Source: Ruegeria lacuscaerulensis
GTDB taxonomy: Bacteria; Pseudomonadota; Alphaproteobacteria; Rhodobacterales; Rhodobacteraceae
Length of the DNA stretch: 64,000 nt
NCBI RefSeq assembly: GCF_013031245.1
Contig: NZ_WPZL01000009.1
Span: forward strand, 99,739 to 163,738
Direction of reading: 5' to 3'
Translations under genes and position numbers: made by a program
The notes under the pieces: generated by a model
What the model was told of the DNA's origin: nothing
The model's database searches: none
Seen by the model: only the letters and a program-made list of their open reading frames with translations
In this document: positions 1 to 7,728 of the stretch, piece after piece
Numbering within the stretch: the first letter of the stretch is position 1
How the letters are laid out: each line of letters opens with the position of its first letter

Positions 1-32
1 TCTACTCAAACTCACATTCAGAAACTGAGATC

Positions 33-1133
33 ATGGATTCCGACTTTGCAATCATAGGCGGTGGTGTTGTCGGCCTGTCTGTTGCATGGGGCCTTTTGAA
101 ACGCGGCAAGCGCGTTCTGGTCCTCGATGGAGACGACGGCAGCTTTCGCGCCAGTCGGGGAAATTTTGGACTTGTCTGGGTGCAGTCCAAGGGCATCAAA
201 CAACCACGTTATGCCGCGTGGAGCCAGCAATCCGCCACCGCATGGGCCGGATTTGCCGATGAGCTTGCTGACGCGACCGGACATGACATGTCGCTTGAGC
301 AAACGGGCGGTTACGACCTGCACTTCTCGGAAGAAACACTGAAGAAAACAGTTGCGCAATACGAAGAACTGAAGGCGAAGCTGGACGGAAACTACCCATA
401 TGAAGTTCTGGATCGGAAGGCGCTTCTGGCGGAGGAGCCGGAGATCGGCCCGAAAGTCGTTGGTGCGATCCTCCATCATCAAGATGGCCATGTAAATCCA
501 TTGAAGTTGCTGCGGTCTCTCGCCGACGATGTCCGGCGACTTGGTGGGCAGGTGCTGAGCGAAAAAACTGTCACAGACGTCCGGAAATCGGATGTTTTCA
601 CGATCACCTGCGCGGACGGAAGTCACGTGCAGGCCAACAAGGTGATCCTTTCCGCCGGTTTGGGTGCGATGGAACTAGGGCCCAAACTGGGCTTCAAAGC
701 CCCGATCCGGCCACAACGCGGTCAAGTGTTGATCACCGAAAAGCTGCCAAAACTCATTAACCGCCCCTCGCTGATCGCACGGCAGGTGGATGAAGGCGGC
801 GTCCAGATCGGTGCCACAAACGAAGAGGTGGGCTTGAATGACGGCGTCACCCAGTCTGGCCTCTCCGGTCTCGCCTCTGAGGCGGTCGCGGCTTACCCGG
901 TGCTCGCCGACGCGCAGCTCGTACGTGTTTGGGGAGCCCTGCGGATACTGTCGCCCGACGGTTTGCCAATCTACCAGGAAAGTCCCGAAATGGCCGGCGC
1001 CTTTCTGGTCACTTGCCACAGCGGCATAACCCTTGCGGCGGCCCACGCTCGTTTCTTGCCCGATTGGCTGGAAGGCACCAACGCCGCCCCGGATCTGGAG
1101 GTGTTCAGTGAAGACCGCTTCATCGTTTCTTGA
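33..1133 (+). CDS. FAD-dependent amino-acid/opine oxidoreductase, DadA/HcnC-like subunit
   Basis: A 366-residue flavoprotein of the glycine/D-amino acid oxidase (DAO) family. The N-terminus carries the dinucleotide-binding glycine motif GGGVVG (residues 9-14), followed by an acidic residue ending the second strand (VLVLDGDD). The C-terminal part shows the DAO-type stretch with SPDGLPIY and a glycine/alanine-rich FAD loop (HSGITLAAAHA). Family knowledge: such subunits pair with an HcnB-like flavoprotein and a small [2Fe-2S] protein in opine oxidases, cyanide synthase and D-hydroxyproline dehydrogenase, moving electrons from an amine substrate to the respiratory chain. Exactly those two partners follow in overlapping frames. 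The substrate cannot be read from the sequence. The ATG at 33 was chosen because the glycine motif starts right behind it. Confidence 0.85.
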   Translation: MDSDFAIIGGGVVGLSVAWGLLKRGKRVLVLDGDDGSFRASRGNFGLVWVQSKGIKQPRYAAWSQQSATAWAGFADELADATGHDMSLEQTGGYDLHFSEETLKKTVAQYEELKAKLDGNYPYEVLDRKALLAEEPEIGPKVVGAILHHQDGHVNPLKLLRSLADDVRRLGGQVLSEKTVTDVRKSDVFTITCADGSHVQANKVILSAGLGAMELGPKLGFKAPIRPQRGQVLITEKLPKLINRPSLIARQVDEGGVQIGATNEEVGLNDGVTQSGLSGLASEAVAAYPVLADAQLVRVWGALRILSPDGLPIYQESPEMAGAFLVTCHSGITLAAAHARFLPDWLEGTNAAPDLEVFSEDRFIVS

Positions 1134-1422
1134 GTTGGAGGATGGGCGCCCACTGGTTCCGGTATGGTTCGAGGGCCGGGAACTGCAGCTGCCCGAAGGT
1201 TCAAATCTCGCGGCCGCGATGCTGGCCGCCGGAGTGGGGACGTTCAGGTACACGCCGGTTTCGGGCGCTCCACGCGCTCCGTTCTGCATGATGGGTGCCT
1301 GTTTCGACTGCCTCGTCGAGGTTGACGGTGTGACCCGTCAAGCCTGCATGCTCGAAGTCACGGACGGGCTGCGCTTGTCGATGCCGCGCAAAGGAAGGGA
1401 CATGACCGATGCAGAAAACTGA
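1108..1422 (+). CDS. Small [2Fe-2S] ferredoxin-like subunit of the dehydrogenase
   Basis: A 104-residue protein with one plant-type [2Fe-2S] site: cysteines 60, 65, 68 and 80 in the spacing C-x4-C-x2-C-x11-C. This matches the small gamma/HcnA-like subunits of heteromeric amine dehydrogenases. The start is taken as the GTG at 1108 because GGAGG lies six bases before it and the frame overlaps the end of the upstream flavoprotein gene by 26 bases, which suggests translational coupling. A longer reading from an ATG at 1033 would add 25 residues with no family likeness. It probably relays electrons between the two flavin subunits. Confidence 0.82.
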   Translation: MKTASSFLELEDGRPLVPVWFEGRELQLPEGSNLAAAMLAAGVGTFRYTPVSGAPRAPFCMMGACFDCLVEVDGVTRQACMLEVTDGLRLSMPRKGRDMTDAEN

Positions 1423-2803
1423 TCTAGCCATCATCGGGGCCGGCCCCGCCGGGATGACCGCTGCCGCCACCGCTGCAAAGGCTGGCCTGAATGTTATCCT
1501 GCTGGACGAGCAGCCCCGTCCGGGCGGGCAGATCTACCGCGATGTGGATCGGGTCGCACCAATCAGGGGCGAAATGCTTGGTAATGACTACACAGACGGA
1601 TTGACCCTTACAGCAGGACTGGATAACGGCAATATCTCCCATATCGGCGGAGCGGTGGTCTGGTCGATCGAGGAGGGAATTCGGGTTCTCTACACCGCAG
1701 ACGGACGGGGGGGCGCAATCGAAGCGAAACGTATCCTCATCGCCACAGGAGCCTTGGAACGTCCGATGCCGCTGCCGGGTTGGACCCTGCCTGGCGTGAT
1801 GACGGCGGGCGCGGCGCAGATTCTGTTGAAGCAATCCGGCGTTCTGTCAAAAAGCGCGGTTCTGGTCGGATCCGGGCCGCTGCTTTATCTGATCGCCGCG
1901 CAAATGATACGGGCAGGCACGCCACCGCTGGCGCTGGTTGAAACGCAGACACGGGCGGATCTTCTGCGGGCGCTTCCGCATCTGGGCGGCGCCCTTCGCG
2001 GCTGGCGATATCTGCTCAAGGGGTTGACGATGCAATCGGAAATCCGTCGCGCCGGGGTGCGCCGCTACTCTTCCGCAGCAAGTATATCGATTGAAGGGGA
2101 AACTACTGCCGAAGGCATCCGCTTTACTGCGAGCGGAAAGACCCGACGTATTGCCTGCGACACAGTGCTCCTTCATCACGGTGTGGTGCCTAACACGCAG
2201 GCGGCCCGCTCCGTCGACGTAGCGCATCACTGGGACGCGCGGCAGCACTGTTTTGTGCCCGGCCTTGATGGCTGGGGCGGGACAAGTGTTGAAACGGTCC
2301 ATATCGCCGGTGACGGCGCTGGCATCGGCGGCGCGAAGGCAGCCGCATTGGCGGGCCGCCTCGCAGCATTGAAAACGGCCGCCGATTTGGGTGCGATTTC
2401 GACGATCGAGAGGGACACGGCCGCCAAACCAATTCGGCGCCGCATCGCGCAGGAGCTAGCGGTACGCCCTTTCCTTGACACCGCCTTTCCACCCGCAATC
2501 GAAGCCACAAAGCCCGCCGACGCGACTATCATCTGCCGCTGCGAGGAGATCACTGCAGGAGACATTCGTCGCCATGCCGGAATCGGCTGCGCGGGTCCGA
2601 ACCAGGCCAAGGCCTTCAGCCGTGCCGGAATGGGACCATGCCAGGGCCGCTATTGCGGACTGACTGTGAGTAACCTTCTGGCCGAAGCAAACAGCGCTAC
2701 GATGGATGAAACCGGTTACTATCGGATCAGGCCACCTTTGAAACCCGTGACTCTTGGCGAACTGGCAGCGATGGGCGGTTCGGTGAACAGCGAAACCAAC
2801 TAA
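1409..2803 (+). CDS. NAD(P)/FAD-dependent oxidoreductase with BFD-like [2Fe-2S] domain (HcnB/OoxA-like subunit)
   Basis: A 464-residue pyridine-nucleotide-disulfide-type flavoprotein. GAGPAG (residues 10-15) begins the FAD domain, a second glycine motif (VGSGPLLYL) marks the inner nucleotide fold, and HIAGDGAGIGG is the C-terminal FAD motif. The last ~90 residues form a bacterioferredoxin-associated (BFD-like) iron-sulfur domain with CRCEE and GPCQGRYC. The ATG overlaps the end of the [2Fe-2S] gene by 14 bases. With its two neighbours it makes a three-subunit membrane-linked dehydrogenase; D-hydroxyproline dehydrogenase and opine oxidases have this architecture. Substrate unresolved. Confidence 0.85.
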   Translation: MQKTDLAIIGAGPAGMTAAATAAKAGLNVILLDEQPRPGGQIYRDVDRVAPIRGEMLGNDYTDGLTLTAGLDNGNISHIGGAVVWSIEEGIRVLYTADGRGGAIEAKRILIATGALERPMPLPGWTLPGVMTAGAAQILLKQSGVLSKSAVLVGSGPLLYLIAAQMIRAGTPPLALVETQTRADLLRALPHLGGALRGWRYLLKGLTMQSEIRRAGVRRYSSAASISIEGETTAEGIRFTASGKTRRIACDTVLLHHGVVPNTQAARSVDVAHHWDARQHCFVPGLDGWGGTSVETVHIAGDGAGIGGAKAAALAGRLAALKTAADLGAISTIERDTAAKPIRRRIAQELAVRPFLDTAFPPAIEATKPADATIICRCEEITAGDIRRHAGIGCAGPNQAKAFSRAGMGPCQGRYCGLTVSNLLAEANSATMDETGYYRIRPPLKPVTLGELAAMGGSVNSETN

Positions 2804-2816
2804 GAAAGAACCCCTA

Positions 2817-3161
2817 ATGATCGAACGTATCAACACCAATCAACGCATGAGCAAGATCGTCAAGCACAACGGCGTCGCATTTCTCTGCGGGCAGGTTGGC
2901 GAAGGAGCCACAGTGGCCGAACAGACCCGAGAGTGCCTGTCTCGCGTCGATGCGCTTCTGGACAAAGCAGGTTCGTCGCGGGAACAAATGTTGCAAGCGA
3001 TAGTCTGGTTGTCCGACATGGCCGATTTTGGCGAGATGAACGACGTTTGGGATAGCTGGGTTCCCGCCGGGCACGCCCCGGCTTGCGCTTGCGGTGAGGC
3101 AAAGCTCGCTCGGCCGGATCTGAAAGTCGAGATCATCATCACCGCTGCGTGTAATGCATGA
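2817..3161 (+). CDS. RidA/YjgF-family protein without the catalytic arginine
   Basis: A 114-residue protein of the Rid family, recognisable by the FLCGQVG and VVIWLSDM-like core and the closing KVEII strand. Family knowledge: RidA hydrolyses reactive enamines and imines, the products expected from an amine dehydrogenase, so its position 13 bases behind the flavoprotein gene makes sense. In canonical RidA an arginine sits before the SCVEVA-like strand; here the matching stretch reads APACACGEA, so the arginine is replaced. The protein therefore belongs to the Arg-less Rid subfamilies, whose activity is less clear. AAGAAAG before the ATG serves as ribosome site. Confidence 0.82.
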   Translation: MIERINTNQRMSKIVKHNGVAFLCGQVGEGATVAEQTRECLSRVDALLDKAGSSREQMLQAIVWLSDMADFGEMNDVWDSWVPAGHAPACACGEAKLARPDLKVEIIITAACNA

Positions 3162-3459
3162 CGGCAAGCGGCTTGGAAAAGGCACATACTATTCACTTCG
3201 AGTTTAATAAGCTGACGTGTCTAGAATGAACCTAATTTGAACCTGACTAAGTCTTCAATGGCAGGAAAGCCAACCGCGGACCTACTGATTACAATCCAGT
3301 TGATTGAATGTCGGCTCTTTCAATTCGCGTTGTTAATATCACGGTTGCAGCGAGTGACGGCTTCCCGCCCTTCGTGATGAATTTCAGTTGCCGCAATGCT
3401 CTGACAGAAGTGGTCTACCACGTTCATTTTCAGACACGCTATCGTAGGCCCTACCCCTC
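3162..3459. other. Intergenic stretch between convergent genes
   Basis: About 300 bases without a convincing gene, between the end of the dehydrogenase operon and the end of the opposing ATPase gene. No strong hairpin terminator is seen. A reading frame at 3308-3553 on the plus strand runs into the ATPase gene and has no ribosome site or family likeness. Confidence 0.5.
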
Positions 3460-4638
3460 TCACGTCTGTGCAGACGTCAGCCGTTCCATAGCGTTTATGA
3501 GGGGCATTGCCCTAACCCCCCCCTGCCCCGGAACCTCCCTGTCGTCTGCATAGACAAGGATACGTTCTGAGACGTCCAGTTCTTCTGCCGCGATGTGAAA
3601 CCCACGTGTTACCTTCGCCGATGTCGTCCGCTTGATCTCTATGGCCCAGAGGGCGCCGCGGGGAAATTTCAACATCAGATCCACCTCAGCCCCTGCTGAA
3701 GAGCGATAGAAGCTTGCTTCTGTTCCGCGTGGTGCCGCAGCAATCAGGTTTTCAATACAGAATCCTTCCCAACTGCCGCCGACAACTGGATGCCCCAGCA
3801 GGTCTTCCTGTGTTTCGATCCCAAGAAGCGCATGGGCTAGACCAGAATCGCGTATATAAACTTTGGGAGACTTGACCAGACGCTTCCCGGCATTGGAATG
3901 CCAGGGCGGTAGGCGACGCACCAGCATCAGGTCAACCAGTAAGTCAAGATAACGCGCAACGCTCTGGCCGGAGACACCCAGGTTTCCAGCGAGTTTTGCC
4001 GCGTTGAGTATTCCGCCTTGCTCATGGGCGAGCATTGTCCAGAACCGACGCAATGTCTCCGCCGGAATGCGCAACCCGAAAGCTGGAACATCGCGTTCCA
4101 GATAGGTGCGGATGAAATCCTCGCGCCACGCCAGGCTGGTTCGGTCGTTCTTCGCCAGGAAGCTTTCGGGAAACCCACCCCGCAACCAGAGCGCGGAGAG
4201 CGCGTCCGCTCCGGTTTCCGACAAGATGAAAGGCGTCAGCTCGTGGTAACTGACCCGTCCCGCCAGGGATTCTGCGCTTTGGTGCAGAAGCGTGTTCGAG
4301 GCCGACCCGAGCAGCAGGAATTGACCAGTCCGATGTCCTTGCCTTCGGCGTCGGTCAATTTGACCACGTAAGGCCTTGAACAGGTCCGGCATAAGTTGAA
4401 CCTCATCAATCACCACTAGGCGGCCAACCTGTTCATCGAGATAAAGGTCGGGCTCTTCGAGTACCTGGCGATCGGCAGATCTCTCCATATCAAGATAGAC
4501 AGCATCACGGCTTTCAGCGATATCCTGTGCGAGCGTTGTCTTCCCAACTTGCCGCGGCCCAAGAAGGACTACGCCCGCCTGGTTCTCCAGAGAATCTTCA
4601 ACTGATTTTTTGTCACTGCGCTCGATCATACCCTGCAT
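3460..4638 (-). CDS. AAA+ ATPase with C-terminal DUF4143 domain
   Basis: A 392-residue P-loop ATPase. Walker A is GPRQVGKT (residues 27-34), Walker B is LVVIDE (74-79), and LLLGSAS is the sensor-1 region. The middle holds a winged-helix-like part (NLGVSGQSVARYLDLL). The C-terminal DUF4143 domain ends with EVDLML...AIEIK, a D...ExK arrangement like PD-(D/E)XK nucleases. These proteins are widespread and strain-variable, and their cellular role is not established. The gene stands alone on the minus strand between two plus-strand units, consistent with an acquired accessory gene. The start is the first ATG; MIERSDK three codons later is equally possible. Confidence 0.85.
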   Translation of the reverse strand: MQGMIERSDKKSVEDSLENQAGVVLLGPRQVGKTTLAQDIAESRDAVYLDMERSADRQVLEEPDLYLDEQVGRLVVIDEVQLMPDLFKALRGQIDRRRRQGHRTGQFLLLGSASNTLLHQSAESLAGRVSYHELTPFILSETGADALSALWLRGGFPESFLAKNDRTSLAWREDFIRTYLERDVPAFGLRIPAETLRRFWTMLAHEQGGILNAAKLAGNLGVSGQSVARYLDLLVDLMLVRRLPPWHSNAGKRLVKSPKVYIRDSGLAHALLGIETQEDLLGHPVVGGSWEGFCIENLIAAAPRGTEASFYRSSAGAEVDLMLKFPRGALWAIEIKRTTSAKVTRGFHIAAEELDVSERILVYADDREVPGQGGVRAMPLINAMERLTSAQT

Positions 4639-4792
4639 TTATTCCATTCAACGGAAGATTTACAAGGATAAACTTCGAGAGTAGTTTCCCTTTCAGCTTT
4701 CAAATCGGTGTAATCATCCATCGTCTGCCTCCCTTGCCCCAACTAGTAATCCAACAGTGTGTAGCCCATTACTCGTGCCTTTTTGTGCCACA

Positions 4793-5422
4793 TCATGGAT
4801 TGCTCGTTTTGCCGACCAACATAGCTGTGGGTGCCATCTCACCCCTATCAATCTTGGCTGTCAGTGAAATTAGATATGCCTTGTGGGACCGTATCGTCTC
4901 TGCCCGTTGGGTAATGTATCCTAGGATCATGAAACGTAAGGCTGGGCCATGAGTGGTCTTCATAGCATACCAAGTCTCGCCAAGTTGTAGTTGGTCTGCA
5001 ATGGAGTCCATAATTCGATCACAATGCGCCTGATCTTTCGCAAAGCGTAGTTCCGAGCACAGCCTGGGAAAACTGCGCTCCATTTGATCTGGGGAAACTT
5101 GAATCTGAGAAAATTCTTCTTTCTTAACTTTCGGATTCAAAGAGTCATCTTTGTGCCCCTCAAATTCACTGTCACTGTCCCTCAAATTTTCTGTATCTGC
5201 CTGTGCTATCTCAGAGATTTCCACAGAGATTTCCGCCAGCAGTTCGCTGAGTACATTTGCATCTGGTTTGCGACGCAAAGCATTGCGTACGGTGAGCATC
5301 AAATCTGAGATCGCAGTGTCGTCTGCCAAAAGCTCCCTGAGACGCGCCAGAGCTGCAGAAACCTTGTCGCGGAGAACAGTAAACGGCTGTGTCGCAAACT
5401 TTGGGTCTGGATTGACGAGCAT
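4793..5422 (-). CDS. Short protein resembling the C-terminal part of plasmid RepC initiators (likely a relic)
   Basis: A 209-residue protein without clear motifs. Its last ~80 residues follow the layout of the RepC C-terminal domain: a FPRLC helix, an LQLGETWYAM stretch where RepC has 'LGIS..AW..A', then QRAETIRS..AYL..LT.K...GE...AM at the end, where RepC proteins read 'I.S.GGYL..LT.KAE.GEF...PM'. Full RepC is about twice as long, and the N-terminal DNA-binding part is absent; a TGA lies 16 codons before the ATG. If right, this is the remainder of a repABC-type replication gene. The match is by eye and moderate; the protein may be unrelated. Confidence 0.42.
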   Translation of the reverse strand: MLVNPDPKFATQPFTVLRDKVSAALARLRELLADDTAISDLMLTVRNALRRKPDANVLSELLAEISVEISEIAQADTENLRDSDSEFEGHKDDSLNPKVKKEEFSQIQVSPDQMERSFPRLCSELRFAKDQAHCDRIMDSIADQLQLGETWYAMKTTHGPALRFMILGYITQRAETIRSHKAYLISLTAKIDRGEMAPTAMLVGKTSNP

Positions 5423-5835
5423 GTAGATTTCGACGTTTGTTGCCCGCGTATTGTTCTCAAACAGGTTTCAGCATGATTTCCTTGAAAGGCTGTCATTTTC
5501 CCAAGGACGTAGTTTTGTATGCTATATTCTATTAACTGCATTACACGGTTTCCCGTCGCGACTTGGAAGAGATCGTGGCTGGCATTCAAGAAGTGAACAG
5601 AATCCTGAAGCGATTTGGCTGCCCGGCTGTAGTACAGACAATCAGGTCAAACCGATCCCCAAGATCATAAATGGCGTTTAGTCAGAGCGTGAGATGCCCG
5701 AGTCACGGCACAGCGGACGCAAAACGCTTGATCGGCGTAAATAGTGGCGTCAAACTGAGAAAGATCACATTCTAATTGGGAAATGTTGGTTGAAGTAATC
5801 GGTCGGCCCCGACGGCAGTAATTGAGGATTATTTT
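5423..5835. other. Gene-poor stretch upstream of the first ASST-like gene
   Basis: About 410 bases with no supported gene. Short minus-strand frames continue the 209-residue protein only across stops, which fits a decayed 5' end of that gene but does not prove it. AT-rich bases before 5836 include the ribosome site GAGG (5824-5827) of the next gene. Confidence 0.4.
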
Positions 5836-7203
5836 TTGGAAAGGTTGTTTTTTTTAAAATTGCCTGTTTGGTCGGCGCTGCTCATCCTGGTTTTCATCGG
5901 CATCGGCGTCATCTTTTTTGGTTCCATCGTGAAAGATGAAACCGCTTCTCGCGAAAACTCTTCACTACAGCCATCCTGGTCCTGGGTCGGGGTCGCAGCC
6001 TATGAACTGTCATCTATTCCCGATACCGCGAAAATCCTGATGGATTCAGGAGGCGCACTGCACGCCAGCAACTACAAGCGCTTCGGAGACAAGATCGGTT
6101 GGGTCACCTACGATGACAGCGAAGACATTTCAGGCTACTTACTGTTCTCGCGTATCGACCCCGTGAAAGAATACACAACCGTCGAGTTGATCGATCTCTC
6201 AGACAAATCCGTTGTCCATACTTGGGAGCCGGATCCGGAAGTGTTACTCAAAGACGTCGAGCGCACGTCTAATATTGTTCGCTACACCCAGTGGCATCGC
6301 GGGCGCTTCCGCGCCATGCACCCGCTGCTTCTGGAGGATGGCAGTCTTGTTATGCACGGGCAATTTTCGCCACTGCTCAAACTCGATCATTGCGGCGAGC
6401 GATTGTGGATACAGGCCGGTGCGAATTTCCACCATTCGCTCAACGTCGATGCGGACGGGAACTTCTGGGCGCCAACGATTATCGAGCCATCAGAGATTTT
6501 TCGTGATCCCCAGGTTCGGGACGACGGACTGGGCCATGTATCCGCCGATGGCGAGCTCATTTCCAATACGAGCATGGCCGAGATCTTCGAGCGAAAAGGC
6601 CAGGCGCATCTGGTGGTTCAGGCCCACAGCTTCTCAAATGACCCTCTGCACATGAACGATATCCAGCCGGCGTTGGAGGATGGCCCCTACTGGAAGAAGG
6701 GCGATCTTTTCATTTCCATGCGCAAGAAATCCCTGATCGCGCTCTACCGCCCGTCCACGGACGAGATCGTGTGGCAGAAGGCGGGCCCGTGGCTGGTTCA
6801 GCACGATATTGATATCGTAAACGACCACGTAATCAGCATATTCGATAATGCGGTCAAGAACCGAGGCAAAGGCGGATTTATCGAGGAAAGTTCGGATATA
6901 GCCTTCTATGACTTTCGTACCGACGAGGTGACATTCCCGTTCAGGGAGACGTCCCGAGAGGCACGCATTTTGGCGATCACCAATGGCCTCAACGAATTGA
7001 CGGAATCCGGTCACCAGATAATCGAGGAGGATACGTCCGGGCGGTTGCTGATTTACAACTCGGCGGGAAAGTTGGTGGAAGAATTCTACAACAAGGCGAC
7101 ATCCGACGGCCCGGCGTGGCGCATGTCTTGGAGTAGGTACATCCCGCAAGCAATGGGGGAAAAAATCGTTGCGAACCTCAGAAAAGCACCGACCTGCAAC
7201 TAG
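5836..7203 (+). CDS. Membrane-anchored arylsulfotransferase-like (ASST-like) protein, paralogue 1
   Basis: 455 residues: one N-terminal membrane anchor (about residues 7-30), then a beta-propeller-like body. It shares landmarks with three other proteins in this window: HCGERLW, FHHSLNVD, HMNDIQ, GPWLVQHDIDI, SGHQIIEED, and a cysteine one residue from the end (PTCN). Arylsulfotransferase families (Arylsulfotrans/Arylsulfotran_2) are periplasmic enzymes that move sulfate between phenolic esters without PAPS; the actual reaction here is unknown. The start is taken as the TTG at 5836 because GAGG lies eight bases before it and the resulting ERLFF N-terminus matches the ATG-started relic at 7641 (ERLLF). 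It is the most diverged of the four paralogues. Confidence 0.8.
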   Translation: MERLFFLKLPVWSALLILVFIGIGVIFFGSIVKDETASRENSSLQPSWSWVGVAAYELSSIPDTAKILMDSGGALHASNYKRFGDKIGWVTYDDSEDISGYLLFSRIDPVKEYTTVELIDLSDKSVVHTWEPDPEVLLKDVERTSNIVRYTQWHRGRFRAMHPLLLEDGSLVMHGQFSPLLKLDHCGERLWIQAGANFHHSLNVDADGNFWAPTIIEPSEIFRDPQVRDDGLGHVSADGELISNTSMAEIFERKGQAHLVVQAHSFSNDPLHMNDIQPALEDGPYWKKGDLFISMRKKSLIALYRPSTDEIVWQKAGPWLVQHDIDIVNDHVISIFDNAVKNRGKGGFIEESSDIAFYDFRTDEVTFPFRETSREARILAITNGLNELTESGHQIIEEDTSGRLLIYNSAGKLVEEFYNKATSDGPAWRMSWSRYIPQAMGEKIVANLRKAPTCN

Positions 7204-7264
7204 AGCCTGTATTCCTCAACAGGGCTGAAATGCTACGCATGGCATCCCTAGTCAACGCAACTTT

Positions 7265-7483
7265 TTGGATCAACTGGTTCACCTTTCATGCAATTCGCTG
7301 ACCCCGGCGAAAGATGATCGCAAAATTCCGAAGGCCTGGTTCCCGGCACGAAAAACCGACACCACAACTAAACCGGATTTTCTGGCGGCGGCGAAAAAAG
7401 CGATCGAACAATTCGGTGTAAATGCGGACCGTGCGGAGTTGCTCCGATGTGCTGATCACACCCTTGAGAAAAGCCGCCGCTAG
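7265..7483 (+). CDS. Doubtful small reading frame, 72 residues
   Basis: A basic 72-residue frame ending in a plausible helical stretch (residues ~38-72). No ribosome site, family motif or neighbour supports it. It lies in a zone of gene remnants between two ASST-like genes and may be a fragment of a lost mobile-element gene or no gene at all. Confidence 0.15.
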   Translation: MDQLVHLSCNSLTPAKDDRKIPKAWFPARKTDTTTKPDFLAAAKKAIEQFGVNADRAELLRCADHTLEKSRR

Positions 7484-7641
7484 CCTGTGGATATCCGAAA
7501 ATTAAGGGCACAATGCCGGGTCAAATGTCCCAGAATGTACCTGTGTCCAGTAATTAAGGGCACAGTGACACCAATCAATCCCGCGACCAGAACCAGCCCC
7601 AGGACCCAAAGCTCGACTTTCTTAAATAGTAACCTCTCCAT
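7480..7641 (-). pseudogene. N-terminal relic of an ASST-like gene
   Basis: An ATG at 7641 with the strong ribosome site AAGGAGAG opens a frame whose first ~27 residues (MERLLFKKVELWVLG and the following hydrophobic run) match the membrane anchor of the ASST-like protein starting at 5836. Likeness stops at about 7561, and the frame ends 26 codons later in unrelated sequence. The stop of likeness coincides with one copy of a 13-base direct repeat. The piece is therefore the 5' end of a lost further paralogue that still has its translation start. Confidence 0.6.
7500..7564. repeat. Pair of 13-bp direct repeats (AATTAAGGGCACA)
   Basis: AATTAAGGGCACA occurs at 7500-7512 and again at 7552-7564, 52 bases apart. 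The second copy lies exactly where the truncated ASST-like frame loses its likeness to the family. The repeats may mark the scar of a deletion or the remnant end of a mobile element; no transposase remains. Confidence 0.6.
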
Positions 7642-7728
7642 CACCGGCTCTCTCCTTGAGATGACGGGCACTAAAAAACAAAACGACTTCTAAATTCGTA
7701 CTGGTTTTTTAACAAAACCACAGGTTTC

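Noticed and set aside
7204..7226. Imperfect hairpin AGCCTGT...ACAGGGCT behind the first ASST-like gene.
   Set aside because: Mismatched stem and no T run.
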